DNA from: Candidatus Anoxychlamydiales bacterium
GTDB taxonomy: Bacteria; Chlamydiota; Chlamydiia; Chlamydiales; SM23-39
Direction: 5' to 3'
Length of the DNA stretch: 57,580 bases
Assembly: GCA_011065125.1 (NCBI GenBank)
Contig: JAAKFI010000005.1
Coordinates: 1-57,580 of the forward strand
Shown: in pieces, positions 6,844 through 15,680 of the stretch
How positions within the stretch are numbered: position 1 is the first letter of the stretch
Layout of the letters: each line of letters starts with the position of its first letter
Translations under genes and position numbers: made by a program
The notes under the pieces: generated by a model
Database searches by the model: none
Told to the model about the DNA's origin: nothing
Seen by the model: the letters and a program-made list of their open reading frames with translations, nothing else

Positions 6844-7431
6844 ATGTCTGAAATAAAATATAAGCCACATATAAAACTAGCTCATGATTTATGGAGTAAA
6901 TTTTTAAAAAAAGATTTTATATGCATAGATGCTACTATAGGCAATGGATTTGATACATTATTTCTATTAGAACTATCTACAAAATATAATTTAAAAAAAA
7001 TTATTGGATTTGATATTCAAAAACAAGCAATAGACAATACAAAAAATCTTTTGAAAAAAAATTTTAATCTTGAGGATTTAAAAAAAATTAATCTTTTTTT
7101 GAGTTCTCATGAAGACTTTTCAAAACATTTAAAAGAAAAAATAAATTTATTTATTTATAATTTAGGCTATCTTCCTAAATCTGATAAATCTATTACAACA
7201 AAATCTAAAACTACTATTCAAAGTATAAAATCGGCTTTTTTGCATTTAAGTCAAAATGGGGCTATTTCTATTACAGTCTATCCAGGTCATAGTGAAGGTA
7301 AAATTGAAGAAATAGAAATTTTAAAATTTTTAGAGGAAATAGATTATAAAATTTATAATATTATGCAATATAAATGGCTCAATAAAAAAAATAGTCCCTT
7401 TGTAATTTGGATTGAAAAATTATCAACTTAA
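6844..7431 (+). CDS. mnmM: SAM-dependent tRNA methyltransferase, MnmM/YtqB family
   Basis: A 195-residue class I methyltransferase. The SAM motif is CIDATIGNGFDTLFLLE (residues about 27-44), the next strand ends GFDIQKQAI, and the family signature FIYNLGYLPKSDKSITTK is followed by ITVYPGHSEGKIEEIEI. The C-terminus reads NSPFVIWIEK. MnmM (YtqB) methylates 5-aminomethyl-(2-thio)uridine at the wobble position of certain tRNAs, an alternative to the MnmC methyltransferase. It stands alone on the plus strand with its own promoter and converges on the PHP gene with a nine-base 3' overlap. Confidence 0.88.
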   Translation: MSEIKYKPHIKLAHDLWSKFLKKDFICIDATIGNGFDTLFLLELSTKYNLKKIIGFDIQKQAIDNTKNLLKKNFNLEDLKKINLFLSSHEDFSKHLKEKINLFIYNLGYLPKSDKSITTKSKTTIQSIKSAFLHLSQNGAISITVYPGHSEGKIEEIEILKFLEEIDYKIYNIMQYKWLNKKNSPFVIWIEKLST

Positions 7432-8253
7432 TAATTTATTTAATTCTATTTCATTAATCCAAGAAGATCCAAGTGATAAATAAGGCTTAATAGACCCATG
7501 ATAGTCAGATCCACCTGTAATTAATAGATTTTTTTTCTTAGCCATTTCTAAATATCTCTTTTCATCTTTTAATAAAAGCCTTGCATAATACACTTCAATT
7601 GCATCAAAGCCTTGATCTAATATTCCTTCAATTAATTTTCTTTTTTTTAAGAAATATGGATGAGCTAGAGATGCTTTTGCACCTGCTTTATGTAATATGT
7701 CTATTATTTCTTTTGGAGAATTTTTAAAGCCTTGAACATAACACTCAGCGCCATCTTTAATGTAAAGATCAAATGCTTGTTGGAAATTATCTACATATTT
7801 TTTTTCAAGCATTAGCATTGCAATATGAACTCTTCCAACACATGATCTTGATATTTTTTTTTTCTCTTTGGCATATTTATAAAGTTCATCAAAAGTAATA
7901 TTTATATTTTTTTCTCTTAATTTTTTTAATATTTCATCATTTCTTTCATCTCTTTGAATAAGCACTTTTTCTAAAAAAGCTTTCAAAGGTTTTGACTTAA
8001 TATCAAAGTTATATCCCAAAATATGAACATTGTTATTTTTGTACTCTGAAGATATTTCCACACCAGGAATTAACAAAAGATTTAAGTCTTTTGCCAATTT
8101 TAAAAGATTCTCATCATAGGCCATGATAGTATCGTGATCTGTAATAGATAAGCCATTTAAATTCTTTTCTTTTGCTAAATGCAATAACTCAGATGAAGTC
8201 ATTGTCCCATCAGAAAAAGTAGAGTGGCAATGTAGATCGTATCTTTCATCCAT
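7423..8253 (-). CDS. PHP-domain phosphoesterase (nucleoside 3',5'-bisphosphate phosphatase type)
   Basis: A 276-residue PHP-family metalloenzyme. The metal ligands are visible in order: HCHSTFSDG (residues 8-16), ITDHDT near 38-43, PGVEISSEY near 64, NVHILGYN near 75, SLAHPYF near 195 and GGSDYHG near 250. This is the YciV/TrpH (RnmK-like) architecture, whose characterised members remove the 3' phosphate from nucleoside 3',5'-bisphosphates or degrade short RNA products. Its start touches the murB stop by one base, so it is probably cotranscribed with nusB and murB. The exact substrate cannot be read from sequence. Confidence 0.85.
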   Translation of the reverse strand: MDERYDLHCHSTFSDGTMTSSELLHLAKEKNLNGLSITDHDTIMAYDENLLKLAKDLNLLLIPGVEISSEYKNNNVHILGYNFDIKSKPLKAFLEKVLIQRDERNDEILKKLREKNINITFDELYKYAKEKKKISRSCVGRVHIAMLMLEKKYVDNFQQAFDLYIKDGAECYVQGFKNSPKEIIDILHKAGAKASLAHPYFLKKRKLIEGILDQGFDAIEVYYARLLLKDEKRYLEMAKKKNLLITGGSDYHGSIKPYLSLGSSWINEIELNKLLS

Positions 8254-9134
8254 TATTCATTACCTCTATAAGGAATTAGTCTTACTTCTTCATGAAGCCT
8301 AATGTTTTTTTTCTTATATACAATATTTTTAACATGCTTTATCAAGTTTAAAACATCACTTGCTTTAGCATTATTCTCATTTACAATAAAATTAGCATGC
8401 TTTTCACTTATTTTTGCCCCACCTATTTTAAAGCCTTTCAAATCACACTCATCTATTAATTTTGCAGCAAAGTTATTTTCAGGATTTTTAAAAATGCAAC
8501 CACAATTTCTTGTGTTAATCGGTTGAGTCAAAGTTCTTTTTTTTATTAGATCTCTTTGATGATCAATTATATTTTCTTTATATTCTAGTTTGAATTTAGC
8601 AGATAATATAACACCTTTCATTTCTTGAAAAATTGAGTATCTATATCCAAAATTTATATCTTCTTTTTTGAAATTTATAATTTCAAAATTTTCATTTAGA
8701 TATGTAACATTAATTAATGTGTCGAATGTTTGTTGATTATTAGCTCCAGCGTTCATATATACAGCGCCACCAACGCTTCCTGGAAGAGGAGCTGCAAACT
8801 CAAATCCTGATAGATTTCTTTTAGAACATTCAATTGCAAATTTTGCAACACTTGTCCCTGAGGCAGTTTCTATTTCATTTTCATGAAAATTTATAAAATC
8901 AATTTTATTTAAAATTACAAGACCATCAAATCCCCTGTCATCAAATACAACATTAGATCCTTTAGCTAAAATAAAAGTTTTTAAATTATTTTTTTTTGCA
9001 TATATCAATGCATTTTTAAGATCTTCGATATTTGTAACTTTTACGAAATATTTTGCATTTCCGCCTATTCTAAAAGTTGTAAATTCTTTAAGAGATATGT
9101 TGTTTTGTATGTTCATAGCTTTGATAAAATCCAT
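8253..9134 (-). CDS. murB: UDP-N-acetylenolpyruvoylglucosamine reductase
   Basis: A 293-residue FAD enzyme that reduces UDP-GlcNAc-enolpyruvate to UDP-MurNAc, the second committed step of peptidoglycan synthesis. FAD-binding stretches are FTTFRIGGNAKYF, LAKGSNVVFDDRG and GSVGGAVYMNAGANN. The proton-donor region reads NCGCIFKNP at about residue 210, with Cys where many MurBs have Ser, and HEEVRLIP supplies the C-terminal Glu. The compact length fits the type II family. The frame starts 47 bases inside nusB; the internal Met seven residues in (9116) would reduce the overlap to 29. It fits evidence that chlamydiae make peptidoglycan. Confidence 0.95.
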   Translation of the reverse strand: MDFIKAMNIQNNISLKEFTTFRIGGNAKYFVKVTNIEDLKNALIYAKKNNLKTFILAKGSNVVFDDRGFDGLVILNKIDFINFHENEIETASGTSVAKFAIECSKRNLSGFEFAAPLPGSVGGAVYMNAGANNQQTFDTLINVTYLNENFEIINFKKEDINFGYRYSIFQEMKGVILSAKFKLEYKENIIDHQRDLIKKRTLTQPINTRNCGCIFKNPENNFAAKLIDECDLKGFKIGGAKISEKHANFIVNENNAKASDVLNLIKHVKNIVYKKKNIRLHEEVRLIPYRGNE

Positions 9135-9516
9135 CTACTATAGCATTTACAAAATTTGCCCCTTCTTTGGTCGAAAATTTTTTACACAATCTAATCGCTT
9201 CAGCTATAGATACTTTAGCAGGTAAATCTTTTATGTATTTTATTTCATAAATGCATTGTCTGATTATATTAAGTTCTACCTTTGAAATTCTATTAAAATT
9301 ATATGATTTTGAAATGTTTTTTATGATTTCATCAATTTCATCTTGCTTTGATCTGATATCTTCTACTAATTCAAACAATGATTTTATGTTTTTTTTAGTA
9401 GTCTTTATAAGTTCCATTAATAATTTAATTAGATCAGTTTTATCAGAAACAGAATAATCCAATGCGTATAAAGTTTGAAAAATAACTTCTCTATTTTTTT
9501 GTTTAGCAAATGCCAT
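9088..9516 (-). CDS. nusB: Transcription antitermination factor NusB
   Basis: A 142-residue all-helical RNA-binding protein. Recognisable parts are the start AKQKNREVIFQTLYALDYS, the helix NIIRQCIYEIKYIKDLPAKV and the conserved end AIRLCKKFSTKEGANFVNAI. NusB binds BoxA RNA together with S10 (NusE) and supports antitermination on rRNA operons. Length is normal. It is the first gene of the nusB-murB-PHP minus-strand operon and overlaps murB. An extended -10 element lies 25 bases upstream of the ATG. Confidence 0.93.
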   Translation of the reverse strand: MAFAKQKNREVIFQTLYALDYSVSDKTDLIKLLMELIKTTKKNIKSLFELVEDIRSKQDEIDEIIKNISKSYNFNRISKVELNIIRQCIYEIKYIKDLPAKVSIAEAIRLCKKFSTKEGANFVNAIVDGFYQSYEHTKQHIS

Positions 9517-9540
9517 TTAATTCACCATATTCTTGAAAAG

Positions 9541-9549
9541 AGTATATCA
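9541..9549 (-). promoter_or_regulatory. Extended -10 element for nusB
   Basis: The minus strand reads TGATATACT, an extended -10 with one mismatch in the hexamer, 25 bases before the nusB ATG. No clear -35 is seen. Confidence 0.35.
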
Positions 9550-9713
9550 TATAACAATCTTTTTATAGTACTTTTTCTTAAATTACCCAAATTAGTTTAA
9601 ATTAAGCATCCAATTAAGAATTAGCATTTTAATTAATAAAAAATAAAAATACATTATTAATTTCTTGAATAATAATAAAAATATAATCAAACTATATTAG
9701 AAGGGATAGAACT

Positions 9714-10307
9714 ATGTTTGGAATTTTTTTAGATACAGAAACAAATGGACTTAACCCTTATATAAATAAAATATTTGAAATTGCTTTTAAAATAATTGAT
9801 TTATATACAGGAGATATTATTGATGAATATCAATCATTAATAAAGATTGATAAGTCAATTTTTGAATCTAGTAATTTAAAAAGTTTAGAAATAACAGGTT
9901 TTACTTTTGAAGAACTCCAAAAAGGAAAAGATATTTCAATAATTCAAAATGAACTTATTACAATTTTTAAGAAATATACTTTAACAGATGAAAATTCTTT
10001 TTTTATTTGCCAAAACCCCTCTTTTGATAGAATTTTTGTCTCTCAAATAATTCCTCCTGAACTGCAAACTGAATTTAATTGGCCATATCACTGGCTTGAT
10101 TTAGCTTCAATGTTTTGGTCTATTTCAATTAAAACTAAAGAGTCAAATAAACCTTTTTTATGGCAAAACAATCTTTCAAAAGATATAATTGCTACTACTT
10201 ATAACCTACCTAAAGAAAAGTTGCCACATAGAGCAATGAATGGTGTGAATCATTTAATCCTATGTTATAAATCAGTTGTAGGGTTTCCATTTGAGGAAAC
10301 TAAATAA
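9714..10307 (+). CDS. DnaQ-like DEDDh 3'-5' exonuclease with altered last catalytic residue
   Basis: A 197-residue single-domain protein of the DNA polymerase III epsilon / RNase T superfamily. Motif I is FLDTETNG (Asp and Glu at residues 7 and 9), motif II lies around CQNPSFDRIF, and motif III is PHRAMNGVNH. In active DEDDh enzymes motif III ends H-x4-D; here His172 is followed by Gly177 where Asp is expected, a one-base change (GGT for GAT). The protein may thus be impaired, or may recruit another acidic residue. AAGGG precedes the ATG. It is shorter than full epsilon subunits and lacks their polymerase-binding tail. A stand-alone role in RNA or DNA trimming is possible. Confidence 0.8.
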   Translation: MFGIFLDTETNGLNPYINKIFEIAFKIIDLYTGDIIDEYQSLIKIDKSIFESSNLKSLEITGFTFEELQKGKDISIIQNELITIFKKYTLTDENSFFICQNPSFDRIFVSQIIPPELQTEFNWPYHWLDLASMFWSISIKTKESNKPFLWQNNLSKDIIATTYNLPKEKLPHRAMNGVNHLILCYKSVVGFPFEETK

Positions 10308-10370
10308 ATTTGCATTTTTTTGATTTTTATGTTATTTTAGTAAAAAAATCGCTTTTATAAATCTTTAAAT

Positions 10371-10386
10371 TAAGATATATATCTTA
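10371..10386. promoter_or_regulatory. Perfect 16-bp palindrome upstream of cdaA
   Basis: TAAGATATATATCTTA is its own reverse complement and ends 22 bases before the cdaA ATG. The length and position suit an operator or a short cruciform. Because the region is nearly pure A/T, a chance palindrome is possible, but the G and C are symmetrically placed. Confidence 0.35.
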
Positions 10387-10408
10387 TATAAAACAATAAA
10401 TTAAAATT

Positions 10409-11206
10409 ATGGATTTTATACACGCACTAATACCCATCATAGAAGTATTAATAATTGCTGCTGCAATTAATTATTTACTTTCTTTTTTTTGGAATACAAA
10501 ATCAATGGATTTAGTATGGGGGGTTTTAGCATTTGTTATATTATTTGCTATTGCTACATACCTGAAACTGCCTGTTATTCATAAAATAATGTTACAGTTA
10601 GGTAGCGCTGCGATTGTTGGATTTATAGTAATTTTTCAACCTGAGCTTAGAATAGCTTTATCAAAACTTTCTTTGAAAGGTAAGAGATATAAAGAAATAA
10701 CCGAATTCGATAGGTTTTTAGAACACTTAGCAAACTCAACATATAGACTAGCTGAAAAAAGAATAGGAGCTCTAATTGCCTTAGAAAAAGAAGATTCCTT
10801 AGAAGAATTTGCTCAAAAAGCTGTTATGCTAAATGCAGATTTTTCATCAGAATTATTAGAAACAGTATTTGCAACAACAACCCCACTTCACGATGGAGCT
10901 ATTATAATAAGAAGTAAAACTATTGTTTCTGCAGCTAGTATACTGCCTTTAGCTGAAGACATCTCTCATATCACCAAATCAATGGGAACAAGACACAGAG
11001 CTGGCATTGGGCTTTCTAATATTACAGATGCATTGGTTATTGTTATATCTGAGGAAAGTGGTAAAGTATCCATTGCAAGGGATGGGATTATTACAAGAGG
11101 AATCAAAATAGATAGATTTAAAGGAATTATTAGAAGTGTATTCAATCCACCAAATAAAATTCCTTTTCAAAACAAATTTAAATTTAAAGAATGGTTAAAA
11201 AAATGA
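10409..11206 (+). CDS. cdaA: Membrane diadenylate cyclase CdaA
   Basis: A 265-residue enzyme that condenses two ATP to c-di-AMP. Three hydrophobic segments fill the N-terminal 85 residues (IIEVLIIAAAINYLL; GVLAFVILFAIATYL; AIVGFIVIF). The DisA_N domain follows, with DGAIII at about residue 162 and the RHR motif in GTRHRAGIGLS at about 195. Downstream ybbR (CdaR) overlaps by four to sixteen bases, the conserved cdaA-cdaR pair. The same pair next to an htrB-like acyltransferase is known from Chlamydia. c-di-AMP controls osmolyte transport in many bacteria and is sensed by host STING in chlamydial infection. Confidence 0.95.
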   Translation: MDFIHALIPIIEVLIIAAAINYLLSFFWNTKSMDLVWGVLAFVILFAIATYLKLPVIHKIMLQLGSAAIVGFIVIFQPELRIALSKLSLKGKRYKEITEFDRFLEHLANSTYRLAEKRIGALIALEKEDSLEEFAQKAVMLNADFSSELLETVFATTTPLHDGAIIIRSKTIVSAASILPLAEDISHITKSMGTRHRAGIGLSNITDALVIVISEESGKVSIARDGIITRGIKIDRFKGIIRSVFNPPNKIPFQNKFKFKEWLKK

Positions 11207-12456
11207 TTAGCTTTTTAAAGAAATTATTTTTAGACAATTGGCAAAGAAAATTACTTTCAATTATTTTAGCAATGATAGTATGGATTGTTGTAAACCATTC
11301 ACTTAGTTCTACTAAAATAATAAGCGATATACCCATAAAAATAATTAATATTCCTAAAAACAAAACCCTTATTGGCCTTGGATCCAATGGTTTTTTAAAA
11401 GATAAAATAACCTTAAATGTTATGGGAAATAAAAACTTTTTAGACCATTTAACTTCAAATGATCTTTTTGTATTAATTGATGTAGAAAATATGCCAAATC
11501 ATTTTGAAGAAATAATAACAAAAAAAAACCTAGTCTCTATTGATTCTAAATATAACCTGGAAAGATCGATAAAAAAAATCAAGCCCTCAGTTTACGAAGT
11601 GCGTTTAAGTGAATTAATTACTGAAAAAGTTCCAATTTATTTATCAGATCCAATTGGAGAGGCTCCTTTAGGGTACGAGTTTACAGATATCTTTCCATTT
11701 AAATTAAATATTACTATAACAGGACCTGAAGAGATGATAAAAGAAATCAAATCAAATTCACTTAACCTAACTTTTAATTTAAATAATATTACTAAAACAG
11801 AACTTGATGCTTTATATAATGAAAACAAAAATTCAAGAAAAGATGTAATTAATTATTTAGTTCCAACTTCATGGAAAAAAATAAATATTCCTTCAATCTC
11901 TTCTAATTCAATTACTATTGATGATCCCGAATCTAAATATATGAGAATAGATTTCATTAAAAAAGATTTAATTCCAATAAATGCATCTATTCCAATTCAA
12001 TTATTTTTCCCAACCAAAAATAATTCTAAGTACAACCCTAAAACTACATATTTAGAAGAAAATGATCTTATTAAAAATATGAATGATGTATTTTTAGTAA
12101 CAACTCCACTTTTTGCAAAAGGAGTTAGTGAGTTATTTTTAGATATAATAAAAGATAAAATTGTAATAGTCATTTCAGTAGACCCTAAAGACCACTCTCA
12201 CAGTTTAAAATGGAATATTAATTATATTTTAGCAATCGAAGCAGAAAAAGAGTATGTTGCAAAAGCACTGTCTGAAGAGACTGATAATGAACTTAGAAAA
12301 ATTCAACCTCATTTGAGAGAAAAATATTTAAAAAATAGATTCAGATCTTTTTTAAATAAATTTAGATTATGGTCATCCTCTGAAAAAAAATTAAATTTAA
12401 AAATTAAACTTAAAAATGACAAAGTTGTAGTTAGTTCAAGTAAATCCACTAAATGA
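11191..12456 (+). CDS. YbbR-domain protein, CdaA regulator-like
   Basis: A 421-residue protein with one N-terminal membrane anchor (residues about 18-36, KLLSIILAMIVWIVVNHSL) and a large extracytoplasmic part made of YbbR-type repeats, for example the stretches beginning SDIPIKIINIPKN and TEKVPIYLSDPIG. YbbR/CdaR proteins bind and modulate the membrane cyclase CdaA. The frame opens at 11191, but the ATG at 11203 overlaps the cdaA stop as ATGA and is an equally good or better start (417 residues). Operon position directly after cdaA supports the role. The C-terminal 60 residues are basic and unlike the repeats. Confidence 0.85.
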   Translation: MVKKMISFLKKLFLDNWQRKLLSIILAMIVWIVVNHSLSSTKIISDIPIKIINIPKNKTLIGLGSNGFLKDKITLNVMGNKNFLDHLTSNDLFVLIDVENMPNHFEEIITKKNLVSIDSKYNLERSIKKIKPSVYEVRLSELITEKVPIYLSDPIGEAPLGYEFTDIFPFKLNITITGPEEMIKEIKSNSLNLTFNLNNITKTELDALYNENKNSRKDVINYLVPTSWKKINIPSISSNSITIDDPESKYMRIDFIKKDLIPINASIPIQLFFPTKNNSKYNPKTTYLEENDLIKNMNDVFLVTTPLFAKGVSELFLDIIKDKIVIVISVDPKDHSHSLKWNINYILAIEAEKEYVAKALSEETDNELRKIQPHLREKYLKNRFRSFLNKFRLWSSSEKKLNLKIKLKNDKVVVSSSKSTK

Positions 12457-13586
12457 AAAACATTACTTTAATAAAATATCATCTAAATAAAAAAGGTGGT
12501 TTAGAAAAATATTTTTTCTCTTTTTTAGACTATTTAATAAAAAATAATTATTTTATTACAATCATAACTAGTGACGCCTCTATTTTAGAAAGTTCTAAAA
12601 ATATTAAAATAGTTACATTAAAATTAAAAAAAACTTTAAAATTCTTAAAGCTAAAAGAGTTCGATTTACTTTTAAATGATTATTTAAAAAACAATAAGAT
12701 TGGTAAAGTTTTTTCCTTCGATAGAGTTTCTTTTCATAATTATACAAGACTTGGAAATGGAGTGCATTTATCTTTCTTAAATAAAAGAAAATTAACAGAA
12801 TCCTTTTTTAAAACCTTTCTAAATAAAATAAATCCACTTCATAAAACAATACTGGATATTGAAAGAAAATCTTTAAAATTTGTTCATTTAAAAAAAATAA
12901 TTGTTAATTCTAACATGGTAAAAAATGAGCTTATAAATTATTACCAAGTAGACTCTAAAAAAATACAAGTAATTCACAATGGAGTTGAGATTAAAAATAA
13001 TGAAGAAGACTTCTTGTCTTCTTTTAAAAATCCAAATAATTGCTATGAAAAAACAAGTTTAAATCCAAATAATTATAATCTCTTATTTATTGCAAATGAT
13101 TTTAAAAGAAAAGGGCTATTACCTCTATTGAAAGCAATTTATTTACTAAAAGAAAAAAATATTTTTTTATCAATAGTTGGAAGCGATAAAAAAATAGATA
13201 AATATAAAAAACTTATAAAAAAATTAAATATAGAAAATAAAGTAAAATTTTTTGGATCTTTAAATAATGTAAATGATTTTTATAAATGTTGCACAATATT
13301 TATATTACCAACTATATATGATCCTTTTTCAAATGTTGCTATTGAAGCTTTATCTTATGGTCTTTTTACAATAACTACAGAGCATAACGGCGCTTGCGAA
13401 GTGATTGATAAAAAAAATGGTTATATACTTAAAAATGCAGTAGATATTTATGAAATTAAAAAATCAATAAGTCTTGCTATGCAATATAAAAAAAATCTAG
13501 AAAATGCAACTAAGATCCGAAATTCTATTTTACATTTAGATTTTTCTAATCAATTAAACAAACTTTTAAATGTCATAAATGAATAA
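12453..13586 (+). CDS. Glycosyltransferase family 4 (WaaG-like)
   Basis: A 377-residue GT-B fold enzyme that transfers a sugar from a nucleotide donor to a lipid or glycan acceptor. The N-terminal half carries KKGGLEKYFFSF. The linker reads IIVNSNMVKNEL then KIQVIHNGVEI. The C-terminal donor domain has FIANDFKRKGLLPLLKAI and the E-x7-E type motif in DPFSNVAIEALSYG followed by EHNGACEVI. This pattern matches lipopolysaccharide core glucosyl/heptosyltransferases of the WaaG type. It starts four bases before the ybbR stop and overlaps the acyltransferase by eight, so it sits inside the cdaA operon. That placement suggests work on lipooligosaccharide; donor and acceptor are unknown. Confidence 0.85.
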   Translation: MKNITLIKYHLNKKGGLEKYFFSFLDYLIKNNYFITIITSDASILESSKNIKIVTLKLKKTLKFLKLKEFDLLLNDYLKNNKIGKVFSFDRVSFHNYTRLGNGVHLSFLNKRKLTESFFKTFLNKINPLHKTILDIERKSLKFVHLKKIIVNSNMVKNELINYYQVDSKKIQVIHNGVEIKNNEEDFLSSFKNPNNCYEKTSLNPNNYNLLFIANDFKRKGLLPLLKAIYLLKEKNIFLSIVGSDKKIDKYKKLIKKLNIENKVKFFGSLNNVNDFYKCCTIFILPTIYDPFSNVAIEALSYGLFTITTEHNGACEVIDKKNGYILKNAVDIYEIKKSISLAMQYKKNLENATKIRNSILHLDFSNQLNKLLNVINE

Positions 13587-14835
13587 AAACACTTTATCCT
13601 ATTATTTTATTAGATTTATTACTTTTCCAATTCAATATATTCCTTATAAAGTCTTACATAAGTTTGGTAAAATTATTGGCTATATTTCTTTTTATTTATT
13701 GAAAAATTACAGAAAAAGAGCCCTTAGTAATTTAGCTTTAGCTAAAAGCTTAAATTTATCCAATAATGATATAAAAAAAAATGCTATTAAATCCTTTCAA
13801 AATTTGGCAATCACATTATTAGAATACCCTAAATTCTTTTATGAAAAAGATTTGTCTAAATTATTTGTTTGTGAAAAAGAACAACCAGCTCTTGATTTAT
13901 ACAAAAAAAATATTGGTATAATTTTTTTTGTATCTCATTTATCTAACTGGGAGACTTTATTTTTAAATGGCACTTTAAAAATGAAAGGAATAGCAATTGC
14001 AAAACCAATAAAAAACAAAAAATTATATAACTGGATAAAAAAAATAAGAGAAAAAAATAATGGTCAAATAATTGAGCCTAAAAATGCTTTAAAAGAATCC
14101 TTAAGAAATTTAAAAAAAGGCGTTTTTGTTGGCTTAGTTGCTGATCAAGGAATGCCTGATAGCAATTATTCATATCCTTTTTTTAATAGAAGAGCATGGA
14201 ATACAACCTCTCCTGCTCTACTTTCTTATAAAACCTCATCTCCTATAATTATAGCTACTACTAAAAGAGAAAATGGACGATACAAAATAAAATATTCAGA
14301 TCCAATATGGCCCAACTTAAATAATAACAAAGATTTTGAGATTAAAAGGTTGATGGATAAATCTTTAAATATTTTAGAAACAGAAATTAGAAAAAGTCCA
14401 GGAGAGTATTTTTGGCAGCATAATAAATATAAGCAACAAAGTTTGAGATACATTTATAAAAGATTTAGATATGACAGTATTTTAATAGTTTTACCAAAAG
14501 AAAAAGAAAATTTTCATAAAATACTAAATGATTTAAAAACATTTAAAGAAATATATTACAGAGAATTTTTATTTATTTTATGTCCTATAAATTTTAAAAA
14601 TGAAAAATTAATAGATTGCGAAGAAGTTATCTATTATGAAAATTATAATGATACCTTACTTGATGATTATAGATTTAAATTAGTTTTTAACTTTACAAAC
14701 TTCAAAAAAATAAATAAATATTATTTAAAAAAATCATCTTTTGAAACTTTTGATATAAAAAAGTTACAAAAAATATCTAAATTAAATACCATAAATCTGT
14801 CAATTTTATTAAAAAAAACAATTTGTAGAACTTAA
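13579..14835 (+). CDS. Lipid A late acyltransferase family (LpxL/HtrB-like) with C-terminal extension
   Basis: A 418-residue membrane-associated acyltransferase. A hydrophobic N-terminal segment (around residues 8-40) precedes the catalytic H-x4-E at His120 (FFVSHLSNWETLFLNG). Further family blocks are VFVGLVADQGMP and PFFNRRAWNTTSPALLS, then EYFWQHNKYKQ near residue 280. LpxL-type enzymes add secondary acyl chains to lipid A at the inner membrane. Typical members have about 300 residues; here some 120 Lys/Tyr-rich residues follow without a family I recognise. The gene overlaps the glycosyltransferase and is two bases from rsmE. The first enzymes of lipid A synthesis are not in the window. 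Confidence 0.85.
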   Translation: MNKNTLSYYFIRFITFPIQYIPYKVLHKFGKIIGYISFYLLKNYRKRALSNLALAKSLNLSNNDIKKNAIKSFQNLAITLLEYPKFFYEKDLSKLFVCEKEQPALDLYKKNIGIIFFVSHLSNWETLFLNGTLKMKGIAIAKPIKNKKLYNWIKKIREKNNGQIIEPKNALKESLRNLKKGVFVGLVADQGMPDSNYSYPFFNRRAWNTTSPALLSYKTSSPIIIATTKRENGRYKIKYSDPIWPNLNNNKDFEIKRLMDKSLNILETEIRKSPGEYFWQHNKYKQQSLRYIYKRFRYDSILIVLPKEKENFHKILNDLKTFKEIYYREFLFILCPINFKNEKLIDCEEVIYYENYNDTLLDDYRFKLVFNFTNFKKINKYYLKKSSFETFDIKKLQKISKLNTINLSILLKKTICRT

Positions 14836-14837
14836 AT

Positions 14838-15539
14838 ATGCCAATTAAAAGATTTTATCAAAAAGATTTAAAAAAAGATGATTTAACTATTGAAATTCAA
14901 GGATCTGAATTTCATCATTTAAAAAATGTAATGAGAGTAAAAGAAAAAGAAGAAGTTGATATTATTAATGGAAAAGGATTAATTGCCAAAGCAAAGCTTA
15001 CAAAAATTCATAAAAGCTATTCTACTTTCAATATTTTATCTAAAACTTTTCAAAAAGAGAAAGATTATAAAACGATACTTGTACAAGCAATCATACAACC
15101 TTTAAAATTAGATTTTTTATTAGAAAAATGCACTGAGCTAGACGTTGATGAATTTTATTTTTTCTGCTCAAAAAATAGTGAAAAAATAAATTTTTCAAAA
15201 AATAGACTAGAGAGGATGAATAATATTTTAATATCTTCCATCAAACAGTGCTCAAAATTATATCTTCCAAAAATCAATATTTTAAAATCTTTATATGAAA
15301 TATCTTTTGATGGAACTATATATTATGGTTCTACTAAAAAAGCACCTTTATTAAAAAACTCAATAAAAAAAAGCAAAAAATCCTATTTTGTAATAGGTCC
15401 ATCTATGGGCTTTGATAGTAAAGAAATTGAATTCTTATCAAATATAAATGCCCTATCAGTTAGTTTAAGTGATAATATTTTAAGATCAGAAACAGCGTCC
15501 ATTGCATCTATTTGTCTTTTAAATCATTTAATTAAATAA
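14838..15539 (+). CDS. rsmE: 16S rRNA (uracil-1498-N3)-methyltransferase, RsmE family
   Basis: A 233-residue SPOUT-class methyltransferase. The N-terminal PUA-like part contains IQGSEFHHLKNVMRVKEKEEV, and the knot region contains IIQPLKLDFLLEKCTELDVD and a C-terminal LSDNILRSETASIAS that binds SAM. RsmE methylates U1498 in the 30S decoding region. The usual IGPEGGF loop reads VIGPSMGF, so Glu-Gly are replaced by Ser-Met, while the ILRxETA motif is intact. Length is normal. It follows the acyltransferase by two bases and is probably the last gene of the cdaA operon. Confidence 0.9.
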   Translation: MPIKRFYQKDLKKDDLTIEIQGSEFHHLKNVMRVKEKEEVDIINGKGLIAKAKLTKIHKSYSTFNILSKTFQKEKDYKTILVQAIIQPLKLDFLLEKCTELDVDEFYFFCSKNSEKINFSKNRLERMNNILISSIKQCSKLYLPKINILKSLYEISFDGTIYYGSTKKAPLLKNSIKKSKKSYFVIGPSMGFDSKEIEFLSNINALSVSLSDNILRSETASIASICLLNHLIK

Positions 15540-15680
15540 CTAAAAATATAAATTTCCTTAAACACCAACAGCTTACAACTTCTTAATTATAAAACACTTA
15601 TGTATGTGTGAATAAAAACCATTATTAAAACTTCTCTAAATCAATAACTTGTAATTACACTATTTAAAGAATTTGTTAAT

